Source: Chloroflexota bacterium (GTDB taxonomy: Bacteria; Chloroflexota; Limnocylindria; Limnocylindrales; CSP1-4). Taken from it: a DNA stretch of 5,443 nt. A model generated the notes under the pieces. That model worked only from the letters and a program-made list of their open reading frames with translations, had not been told where the DNA came from and did no database searches. The stretch covers positions 11,492 to 16,934 of the forward strand of contig PMJT01000134.1 in assembly GCA_003158495.1 (NCBI GenBank), written 5' to 3'. Below, one piece after another: positions 1 through 5,256 of this stretch. The number at the start of each line of letters is the position of its first letter. Within the stretch, counting starts at the first letter, position 1. A program made the translations under genes and the position numbers.

Positions 1-654
1 CGACGGCTCCTTCTCGACGAGGTAGACGGGGAAGCCGGCGTCCGCGATCTCGAGAGTGGCCTGGATGCCGGCGATGCCGCCGCCCACGACGAGCGTGGCC
101 GGGTTTATGTCGACCGTCAGGGCCTCGAGCGGGGTGTTGCGGCGAACCCGCTCGACGCCGCCGGCAAGGATTGCCTTGGCTTTGGCCGTGGCGGCGGCCT
201 TGTCGGTGTGAACCCACGAGTCCTGCTCGCGGATCGAGACGAGTTCGCACAGGTACGGGTTCAGCCCGGCGCGCGCGGTGGCGGTCCGGAACGTGTTCTC
301 GTGGAGGTGGGGCGAGCAGGCCGCGACGACGATTCGGTTGAGGCCGAGGTCGCGGATGTCGTCGGTGACCAGCTCCTGGCCGGGGCTGGAGCACATGAAC
401 TTGTATTCGCGCGAGATGACGACGCCCTGGTCCTTGAGGGCCTCACCGGCCCAGCGGGCGACCTCGACTACGTCGACCACGCCCGCGATGTTGCTGCCGC
501 AGTGACAGACGTACACGCCGATCCGTATTTCGCCTTCCGCCGGCTGTCTGGCGGACAGCGCGCGCTCGGCGGGTCCGTCTTTCGGCGTGCCGAACGACTC
601 TTGGGCGTGCTCGCCGCTCGGGGCGTCGTGTGGCGCGCGTCCGTTGCCGTTCAT
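1..654 (-). CDS. hdrA: HdrA-like heterodisulfide reductase subunit A, N-terminal 218 residues (runs off left edge)
   Basis: HdrA is the FAD- and iron-sulfur-containing core subunit of HdrABC complexes; in methanogens it bifurcates or relays electrons to HdrB through HdrC. Residues 1-42 are a polar, Gly/Pro/Glu-rich extension. Family features then follow: VCHCGSNIAG (Cys50, Cys52), CSSPGQEL (Cys88), AACSPHLHENTF (Cys113), NPYLCEL (Cys136), and a Rossmann FAD motif VVGGGIAGIQA near 189-199 ending in YLVEKEPS. The usual REQ-C-SWVH motif reads REQDSWVH here, with Asp145. The ATG overlaps the hdrB stop as ATGA and has GAGG seven bases upstream, so translation is probably coupled. The rest of the flavin domain and the C-terminal ferredoxin region lie outside the window. 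The family assignment is firm; the electron partner and whether it bifurcates cannot be judged from this part. Confidence 0.93.
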   Translation of the reverse strand, partial: MNGNGRAPHDAPSGEHAQESFGTPKDGPAERALSARQPAEGEIRIGVYVCHCGSNIAGVVDVVEVARWAGEALKDQGVVISREYKFMCSSPGQELVTDDIRDLGLNRIVVAACSPHLHENTFRTATARAGLNPYLCELVSIREQDSWVHTDKAAATAKAKAILAGGVERVRRNTPLEALTVDINPATLVVGGGIAGIQATLEIADAGFPVYLVEKEPS

Positions 655-1670
655 TGGTTGACCTCGCTGGCAAGGGCCTCGCGCACCGGATCGGCGTCCT
701 TTGGCATTGTCGGCATCGGCAGGGCCCGCTTGTCTGGACGTTGCCTGTGGGCCGGCGCGGCCTCCACCGCCACCTCGGGCTGCTGGCCGATCTTCCTGAG
801 GGCCTTGCGGGCGTCCGTAAGTTCGCGACCGAAGCCCATCTTCTTCTCGTCCAGCCCGAAGGCGATCCCCATGAGCTGGGTGAAGAACACGATCGGCATC
901 TTGTGCTTGGTGTGGAAGAGCGCGTTCATCTCGCCCTGATAGGCGTCGATGTTGATCTGGCACATCGGGCAGACCGTGACCATCATGTCGGCGCCGTGAT
1001 GCTCGGCCTCATCGACGAGGCGCTTGATCAGCTCCAGGCCAACCTTCGGCGCGATCTGCGTCATGTGGCCTCCGCAGCACTCGGTCTTGAGCGGGAAGTC
1101 CACGACGTCCGCGCCCAGAGCCTCGAGGAGGCGGTCCAGCTCCTCGGGGCGCTCGTGGTTCTTCCAGCGGTGATCCGGATCAGGGCGGGGGAGCATGCAG
1201 CCGAGGTACGGGGCCACACGCAGACCCGCGAGCGGCTTGACGACCATGCTCTTGACCTGGTCCAGGCCGACGTCGTTCATGATCACTTCGAGGAGGTGGC
1301 GGATCTCGACGGAGCCCGGCTCGTAGTGGAGATCGCCAGCGCCGAGGGCCACGTTCACTCGTTCGTTGAGGAGCGGGCGCTCCTTCATGTAGGCGTCCGC
1401 CTTGGCGAGGTTCAAGTAGCAGGCGCTGCACGCCGCGACGAGCGGCTCGCCGTCCTTCTTCGCGTTCGCGGCCAGGGCGAGGTTCCGGGCGATGAGGGCG
1501 TATGCCGGGCTGAGGCTGACGCCGACGTATTCCGTGGCGCCGCAGCAGTTCCAGTCGTCGATCTCGGACATCGTCAGGCCGAGCTTCTCGCAGACGCCGT
1601 TCAGCGACTCGCCGTAGGCTCGCCCGCTGCCGTCCATCGAGCAGCCGGGGTAGTAGAGATAGCGGCTCAC
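651..1670 (-). CDS. hdrB: HdrB-like heterodisulfide reductase subunit B, two CCG domains
   Basis: This 339-residue protein has two cysteine-rich CCG domains. The first is Cys10-X31-Cys42-Cys43-X37-Cys81-X2-Cys84 and the second is Cys158-X39-Cys198-Cys199-X34-Cys234-X2-Cys237. All ten cysteines are present. In methanogen HdrB these motifs hold the two non-cubane [4Fe-4S] clusters that reduce CoM-S-S-CoB, so a disulfide-reducing or related thiol-redox role is expected, in the cytoplasm. The GTG start overlaps the hdrC stop as GTGA and has GGAGAAGG just upstream; it puts YYPGC at the usual N-terminal place. The reading frame stays open far upstream through hdrC, but that part is antiparallel-free overlap noise, not a fusion. 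After the conserved KKMGFGR region (about 276-282) there is a 57-residue tail, Ala/Pro/Arg-rich with LPMPTMP, longer than I expect for the roughly 300-residue family. The natural substrate is unknown. Confidence 0.94.
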   Translation of the reverse strand: MSRYLYYPGCSMDGSGRAYGESLNGVCEKLGLTMSEIDDWNCCGATEYVGVSLSPAYALIARNLALAANAKKDGEPLVAACSACYLNLAKADAYMKERPLLNERVNVALGAGDLHYEPGSVEIRHLLEVIMNDVGLDQVKSMVVKPLAGLRVAPYLGCMLPRPDPDHRWKNHERPEELDRLLEALGADVVDFPLKTECCGGHMTQIAPKVGLELIKRLVDEAEHHGADMMVTVCPMCQINIDAYQGEMNALFHTKHKMPIVFFTQLMGIAFGLDEKKMGFGRELTDARKALRKIGQQPEVAVEAAPAHRQRPDKRALPMPTMPKDADPVREALASEVNQ

Positions 1671-2251
1671 GACACCTTCTCCAGCTCTTCGGCCTTGCTC
1701 AGGATCGCGTGGAGTTGCTTCCGCTGGTGAATGCGGTTCGGCATGATGCCGATCCGGCCTCGCATGAACAGGCCGATCGCCATGGGTGTCATCCGCGGCA
1801 GCCGCAGGATGAAGTGGCGCAGGTAGTGGCGCGCCGTGAGGCCGAGCTCCCAGCTCCGCCCGAAAGTCTCGACCTGGCCGACGAAGACGCTTGCGAAGTG
1901 GGGCGGCGTCTTGTCGCGGTAGGACTTGGCGTCCTCGGCCATGCCCTTGAGCGTGTACATCACGTCGGCGATATGGACGCCCTGGGGGCACCGGACGACG
2001 CAGTGGTAGCAGGACACGCACATCCACGGCGTGTTGCTGCGCAGAGCTTCGTCCTTCATTCCGGCCCGGATCATCGCGAAGAGCATTCGCGGGGTGTGAT
2101 CCATGTCGTCGGCGGATGGGCATGAGCCCCCGCACGTACCGCACTGGATGCACATCTCGAGGCGGGAGACTCCGGCCGTCCTGGCGCTGACTTCCTCGAG
2201 GAAGCGCGTCGTGTCGGCCATCTCGGGAGGCTGGACCTGAGCCACGACCAT
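1667..2251 (-). CDS. hdrC: HdrC-like heterodisulfide reductase subunit C, 2x[4Fe-4S] electron carrier
   Basis: This 194-residue protein carries two classical [4Fe-4S] motifs: Cys34-X2-Cys37-X2-Cys40-X3-Cys44-Pro (CIQCGTCGGSCP) and Cys78-X2-Cys81-X2-Cys84-X3-Cys88-Pro (CVSCYHCVVRCP). HdrC passes electrons from HdrA to HdrB. The C-terminal half (about 110-194) is helical and basic, with no cytochrome-b-like membrane segments, so this is the soluble HdrC type and not a QmoC- or DsrM-like fusion. The ATG at 2251 has AAAGGGG seven bases upstream. A second in-frame ATG at residue 11 (MADTTRF) has no ribosome-binding site and is a less likely start. It is the first gene of the visible operon, and its stop overlaps the hdrB start. 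Confidence 0.93.
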   Translation of the reverse strand: MVVAQVQPPEMADTTRFLEEVSARTAGVSRLEMCIQCGTCGGSCPSADDMDHTPRMLFAMIRAGMKDEALRSNTPWMCVSCYHCVVRCPQGVHIADVMYTLKGMAEDAKSYRDKTPPHFASVFVGQVETFGRSWELGLTARHYLRHFILRLPRMTPMAIGLFMRGRIGIMPNRIHQRKQLHAILSKAEELEKVS

Positions 2252-2289
2252 CCAATCGCCCCTTTGGTCTGCCCGGGTTCGCTTCGACG

Positions 2290-2304
2290 GCGGCCTCCGG
2301 CCGC
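2290..2304 (-). promoter_or_regulatory. Perfect 6-bp inverted repeat in the hdrC leader
   Basis: GCGGCC and GGCCGC flank a three-base centre, ending 38 bases before the hdrC ATG. It could be a leader hairpin or a repressor site. In DNA this GC-rich, a 6-bp palindrome made only of G and C can arise by chance. Confidence 0.3.
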
Positions 2305-2361
2305 ATGCAATCGGACGTTCGCGCCTTCCACGTGCGCAAGCGCCGGGAGCCAGCGGGCCGG

Positions 2362-2387
2362 CGGCCTTACCGCTTTGGGCTAGGCCG
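2362..2387. promoter_or_regulatory. Inverted repeat upstream of the hdr operon
   Basis: CGGCCT at 2362-2367 is mirrored by AGGCCG at 2382-2387 around a 14-base centre. A second, offset pair, TACCG/CGGTA, lies in the same stretch. The position about 110-135 bases upstream of hdrC would suit an operator or a leader structure, but there is no recognised promoter to anchor it. Confidence 0.25.
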
Positions 2388-2411
2388 GTAGTTGCGGGTA
2401 AATCTGGGACG

Positions 2412-2555
2412 CTACCTCGCCTCTATCCGGAGGCGTTCCGGGGCCGGCTTCGGCGGCAACGGCTCCGAGTCCGACCTGACGATTCGCTTGGGCGGCGCAT
2501 CTTCGTTGCCTGTCCGGATTCTCGGAAGCGGTTCGGATTGCCGATAGGGCCGCAT
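2412..2555 (-). CDS. Doubtful 47-residue basic, proline-rich ORF
   Basis: An ATG (2555) to TAG (2412) frame encodes a short Arg/Pro-rich peptide beginning MRPYRQSEPLPRIR and ending PERLRIEAR. The frame stays open further upstream, with a possible GTG start before ACEGKRAKF giving about 75 residues. Neither start has a good Shine-Dalgarno sequence, no domain is recognised, and long open frames are common by chance at this GC content. It is listed only because it is the most protein-like reading of this gap. Confidence 0.12.
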   Translation of the reverse strand: MRPYRQSEPLPRIRTGNEDAPPKRIVRSDSEPLPPKPAPERLRIEAR

Positions 2556-2631
2556 GACCCAGCCAATCAGGGGCCAACCCGCCCATCGGGCCACTAAGGG
2601 TCGGAACTTGGCCCGTTTGCCTTCGCACGCG

Positions 2632-2673
2632 GCGGCCACCGCCCGGGGCGTGGAATCTGAAACCCCGGCCGGC
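2632..2673. repeat. 42-bp direct repeat, copy 1 (hairpin-forming)
   Basis: It matches the copy at 2684-2725 at 41 of 42 positions; the only difference is C at 2640 versus T at 2692. Within it CCGGGG (2643-2648) can pair with CCCCGG (2663-2668) around a 14-base loop, CGTGGAATCTGAAA. The copies start 52 bases apart with 10 unique bases between them. Because 52 is not a multiple of three, the repeat would fall in different reading frames, so a coding explanation is unlikely. Confidence 0.9.
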
Positions 2674-2683
2674 ACTTCAGCCA

Positions 2684-2725
2684 GCGGCCACTGCCCGGGG
2701 CGTGGAATCTGAAACCCCGGCCGGC
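2684..2725. repeat. 42-bp direct repeat, copy 2 (hairpin-forming)
   Basis: This is the second copy of the unit at 2632-2673. The same stem forms here from CCGGGG at 2695-2700 and CCCCGG at 2715-2720. Its CCCCGG arm is also complementary to CCGGGGTT at 2739-2746, so two alternative hairpins compete for it. It lies 33 bases beyond the stop codon of the membrane-protein gene, which is transcribed toward it. Confidence 0.9.
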
Positions 2726-2746
2726 GCTGCTGGGTCGACCGGGGTT
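2713..2746 (-). terminator. Possible terminator of the membrane-protein gene
   Basis: AACCCCGG (2713-2720) and CCGGGGTT (2739-2746) form a perfect 8-bp stem with an 18-base loop, starting 12 bases after the TAG at 2759-2761. On the transcript the stem is followed only by U-poor UCAGAUUCC rather than a U-tract, and the loop is long. Intrinsic termination is possible but weakly supported. The structure may instead belong to the repeat unit it overlaps. Confidence 0.35.
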
Positions 2747-2758
2747 GAGAAGACGGTG

Positions 2759-3193
2759 CTAGCGCTTCAGCGTCTGCAGGCCGAGAACTCCGCCAACGAT
2801 GGCGAGGACACCGGCGACCGCGTCGATAAGGTATCCGAGGCCAATCGAGGCAGAGATGCCCAGCTGAGTGGCCTGGTCGGTGTCGCCCTGGAGACCAGAG
2901 TAGTTGTAGACGACGACGACCAGGACGAGCACGCCGGCAGCGATGGCGAGGACGCCCGGCGACACCGGAAGCTTGTAATCGAGGACCCAGGCCGCGGCCG
3001 CAGCGATGGCCACGATTCCGGCGAGCACGATCAGCTTGCCGCCGTTGCCGTCGAACCCGGAGGCGCTGATGCTCAGGCCGTTGCCGGAGGCGGTCTCCCA
3101 TGGCAGGAACGATCCGAGCGCGGCCAGCAGGCCACCGACGGCCGCGAGAACAGCTCCGATTGGGAGCTGGCGTGTACCAACCGAGATACCCAC
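2759..3193 (-). CDS. Small four-helix membrane protein of unknown function
   Basis: This 144-residue protein has four predicted hydrophobic segments at about 11-31, 53-71, 79-97 and 117-139, separated by short polar loops. Between helices 1 and 2 is a Gly/Ser-rich loop starting FLPWE and containing SGFDGNGGKL. Proteins with a similar PW...SG.D...GK loop occur in Actinobacteria and Chloroflexi as uncharacterised families; this is recalled, not searched. The start chosen is the GTG at 3193, which has GGAGG five bases upstream. The frame can be extended eight codons to a TTG at 3217, but that would place the ribosome-binding site inside the gene. The C-terminus is short and basic (LQTLKR). It has no catalytic or ligand-binding motif and stands alone between two intergenic regions, so no role can be assigned. 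Confidence 0.82.
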   Translation of the reverse strand: MGISVGTRQLPIGAVLAAVGGLLAALGSFLPWETASGNGLSISASGFDGNGGKLIVLAGIVAIAAAAAWVLDYKLPVSPGVLAIAAGVLVLVVVVYNYSGLQGDTDQATQLGISASIGLGYLIDAVAGVLAIVGGVLGLQTLKR

Positions 3194-3239
3194 GGAATCC
3201 TCCACTCGACGCCTCAATCCTGACGGGAAGCGATGGGCG

Positions 3240-3302
3240 TTCCGCGAATGTTATGTCGCTCGCTAAAGGATATTTCGGCGAATCGGTGAAATGGTCGATT
3301 CG
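3240..3302 (-). promoter_or_regulatory. Probable promoter region of the membrane-protein gene, with an inverted repeat
   Basis: This is the most AT-rich patch of the region upstream of the membrane-protein gene. Read on the minus strand it offers TATCCT and TAACAT as possible -10 elements, without a convincing -35. CGAATCG (3279-3285) and CGATTCG (3296-3302) form a 7-bp inverted repeat with centres 17 bases apart, a spacing compatible with a dimeric regulator. Promoter and operator are inferred from position and composition only. Confidence 0.3.
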
Positions 3303-3381
3303 GTCGGGTTCGGGGCCCTTAGTGGCAGTCGCGCGTTTGTCGGCAGTGCCCCAGGCGCGTCGTGCCGGTCCTCTTGCCCGC

Positions 3382-4800
3382 TCAGCCGCAGAAGCGGGTC
3401 ACCGCGTCGAACAGGGCCGGAAACCCCCAGGCGAGTGCCTCGACACTGAGCCGCTCGTCGTCGCCGTGCATGAGGGCCAGGAGGCCGTCGTTGCTGCCCG
3501 TCTTGAACGGCGAGAAACCGTAGGTTGGGACACCGATCCGGGCCAGGTGCTTCGCGTCGGTAGCGAACGGGGCCAGGAACGGTAGCGGCACTCCGTCCGG
3601 ATCGTGAGCCTGCACGACCTTCTCGAGCAGCCCGTACAGCGGGTGGTCCATCGGAGCCTGGGCCGCCGGGCCGGTCACGACCAGCTCCACGTCGATGCGC
3701 ATCCAGAGGTCTTCTCCGATGCGTCGCCGCAGCTCCTTGCGCATCGCCGGCTCGTCGGTGCCGGGGAGCATCCGGCAGTCCAGTTCGATCGTCGCCACGC
3801 CGGGGATGACGTTGTATTTCACTCCGGCGTGGAGGGTGCCGACGGTGACGGTGTCGTGGAGCATGGCCGAGACGGTCCGCGCGAGCAGCGGATTGTGCAG
3901 CCGGCGCAGGCCGGCGTCAATGGCGCCGGGTCGAAACCGCGCCGCCAGCCTGAGACCGAGCAGGGCCGCCCCTGATCCTCGCTTGACGACGCGCGGTATG
4001 GCTCGGCCGAGCGAAACGTTCATCGCCTCCGTCAGGCGGGCCCGCCCTGGGCTACCTAGGCGCGTGACGATCTGCCCGGCCAGAGAGGCGGCATTGTCTC
4101 CCGTCGGCACGGAGCCGTGGCCCCACTTGCCTTTCACCGTGATTCGGTAAACGGCGAGACCCTTCTCGGCGACCTGGATGGGATAGAAACGGACGCCCGC
4201 GAAGGGCATCGAAATGCCGCCGGCTTCGTTCAACGCGCCGGCTGCGCGGACCCAATCGGGATGGTTCTCCACGATCCAGTTGGCGCCCTGCCATCCGCCC
4301 GCTTCTTCATCCGCGGTCGAACAGAAGATGACATCGCGGCGGAGGCCGGGGATCGGGTCCGTTCCGGGGTCGAGGCCGGCGGCGCGGGCGGCGCGGGCGA
4401 GGCGGCGCATCACCTGCACCTCCATCGCGACCATGCCCTTCATGTCGATCGCGCCGCGACCCCAGACGTAACCGTCAGCCAGGTCGCCACCGAACGGGTC
4501 GTGGCTCCAGCCGGCGGGTTCGGCCGGCACGACATCGAGGTGCGAGAGAAGGAGCAACGGGTCGCCGCCCGTTCCGTCGCCGTGAAGGCGCGCCACGACC
4601 GAACCCCGGCCGGGAAAAGGCTCGACGACGGTCGACGGGATTCCTTCGTCGGCGAGGATCCCTTCCAGGTAGCGAGCGGCGAGGATTTCGTCGCCGGGCG
4701 GGTTGACGCTCCGGATGCGGATCAGGGCGCGGAGCAACTCGACGAGCTCCGAGAGCTCCCGGTCCGATATCGTGGTTTCGCCGTCGAGCTGCACGGCCAT
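3382..4800 (-). CDS. M20-family zinc metallopeptidase / amidohydrolase (ArgE/DapE/aminoacylase-like)
   Basis: This 472-residue, complete cytoplasmic enzyme belongs to a family that hydrolyses peptide or N-acyl amide bonds at a two-zinc centre. The expected residues are present: SHLDVV (His87, Asp89), GRGAIDMKG (bridging Asp119), ADEEAGG (Glu165 as general base, Glu166 as ligand), NEAGG (Glu192 ligand) and LMHGDDE near the end (His445 ligand). The dimerisation domain is inserted at about 205-365 and includes KWGHGS, with His228. The length is normal for the family. The ATG at 4800 is preferred: GGAGG lies six bases upstream, whereas the in-frame GTG at 4806 would overlap that site. Substrate cannot be told from the sequence; M20 members include dipeptidases, acylases, ArgE, DapE and carboxypeptidases. 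It is a single gene, transcribed from its own likely promoter. No signal peptide is seen. Confidence 0.92.
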   Translation of the reverse strand: MAVQLDGETTISDRELSELVELLRALIRIRSVNPPGDEILAARYLEGILADEGIPSTVVEPFPGRGSVVARLHGDGTGGDPLLLLSHLDVVPAEPAGWSHDPFGGDLADGYVWGRGAIDMKGMVAMEVQVMRRLARAARAAGLDPGTDPIPGLRRDVIFCSTADEEAGGWQGANWIVENHPDWVRAAGALNEAGGISMPFAGVRFYPIQVAEKGLAVYRITVKGKWGHGSVPTGDNAASLAGQIVTRLGSPGRARLTEAMNVSLGRAIPRVVKRGSGAALLGLRLAARFRPGAIDAGLRRLHNPLLARTVSAMLHDTVTVGTLHAGVKYNVIPGVATIELDCRMLPGTDEPAMRKELRRRIGEDLWMRIDVELVVTGPAAQAPMDHPLYGLLEKVVQAHDPDGVPLPFLAPFATDAKHLARIGVPTYGFSPFKTGSNDGLLALMHGDDERLSVEALAWGFPALFDAVTRFCG

Positions 4801-4860
4801 CTGCACCCTCCGCGATCGGGCTGGAGCGCCGGGACTCTCGATCCGAGCAGGCTCTGAGTG

Positions 4861-4889
4861 AGCATAGCCGAGGTGACCCGAGGCGCCAA
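4861..4889 (-). promoter_or_regulatory. Sigma70-type promoter for the M20 peptidase gene
   Basis: On the minus strand TTGGCG (4884-4889, -35) and TATGCT (4861-4866, -10) are separated by exactly 17 bases. Each matches the consensus at four of six positions, including TTG and TA...T. The expected start site lies about 55 bases before the ATG. No operator was recognised. Confidence 0.5.
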
Positions 4890-4952
4890 AGGCGGCCGAA
4901 CCGGGGCCGGCCAGATAAGCCGCTGGAGATCGCCCGATCGCAGGGTCGGCCG

Positions 4953-5239
4953 ATGCCAGAGGTCAGCCGGTTCTTCGGGATCGTTATCAGGCTTCACTAC
5001 GCGGACCACAACCCGCCGCATTTCCACGCCGCGTTGGAAGGTTGGACGGCCAAGGTCGACTCCGAACGCTTGAGTTGATGGAAGGGATGATTTCGACTCG
5101 AGCACTGGGCCCGGTACTGGAATGGGCCTGGCTTCACCAGGGCGAGCTCCTGGAGGACTGGCGTCGAGCGGCGGCGGCGAGCCTATCGCCAAGATCAGTC
5201 CTCTTCCAGCATCACCCGGCGGCCGGAGCATCCGAATAG
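4953..5239 (+). pseudogene. DUF4160 family protein, disrupted by two single-base frameshifts
   Basis: The N-terminal frame starts at ATG 4953 and reads MPEVSRFFGIVIRLHYADHN, then PPHFHA, the hallmark of DUF4160, but stops at 5076-5078 after 41 residues. Family-like sequence resumes one base earlier in frame at about 5060 (LRTLELMEGMISTRALGPVL, then EWAWLHQGELLEDWRRA). It shifts by one base again near 5170-5178 into GEPIAKISPLP. Both shifts look like loss of one base, the first probably within a former CC at 5060, the second within a GCG-rich run. Without the second shift the frame would end at TAG 5237-5239, with an atypical tail. DUF4160 is a small protein of about 80-90 residues, often next to DUF2442 and proposed as toxin-antitoxin-like; no DUF2442 partner is seen. 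It is the only plus-strand gene here. Real decay or assembly errors could both explain it. Confidence 0.75.
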
Positions 5240-5256
5240 TCCTGCCGCGGCTCTCT

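Larger units (their letters stand above)
2252..2758. other. 507-base intergenic region between hdrC and the membrane-protein gene
   Basis: No convincing protein gene is present. From the hdr side it contains the hdrC ribosome-binding site, two short inverted repeats (2290-2304 and 2362-2387), a doubtful 47-residue ORF (2412-2555), two 42-bp direct repeats (2632-2673 and 2684-2725) and an inverted repeat that may terminate the membrane-protein gene (2713-2746). I could not pick out a clear -35/-10 pair for the hdr operon. No tRNA or other recognised RNA is seen. Confidence 0.7.

Noticed and set aside
208..939. 243-residue plus-strand open frame
   Set aside because: Lies antisense to hdrA and the end of hdrB, with no domain-like sequence.
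630..1730. 366-residue plus-strand open frame
   Set aside because: Antisense to hdrB, with composition typical of GC-rich shadow frames and no recognisable domain; hdrB on the other strand has all ten cysteines.
651..2339. A 562-residue reading frame as an HdrC-HdrB style fusion
   Set aside because: The part upstream of GTG 1670 lies over hdrC in another frame and is arginine/proline noise; both FeS motifs of hdrC are in the other frame.
2632..2725. CRISPR array from the two 42-bp repeats
   Set aside because: Only two copies and a 10-base spacer, far below normal CRISPR spacer length; no cas genes in view.
2412..3101. 229-residue minus-strand open frame
   Set aside because: Overlaps the membrane-protein gene in another frame and runs through both direct repeats in different frames; low-complexity Arg/Pro/Ala content. 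Only its last 47 codons are kept, as a doubtful entry.
3303..3381. Terminator for the M20 gene (GGGGC ... GCCCC on the minus strand)
   Set aside because: The arms are short, about 31 bases apart, and no U-tract follows.
4801..4952. tRNA or small RNA gene in the M20/DUF4160 divergent gap
   Set aside because: No cloverleaf, T-loop motif or other recognised RNA structure could be found on either strand.
5058..5178. Programmed ribosomal frameshifting in DUF4160
   Set aside because: No slippery heptamer is visible at the first shift, and two shifts within 85 codons fit gene decay or sequence error better.
4722..5231. 169-residue minus-strand open frame
   Set aside because: Antisense to the DUF4160 remnant and overlaps the M20 start and promoter; no domain.
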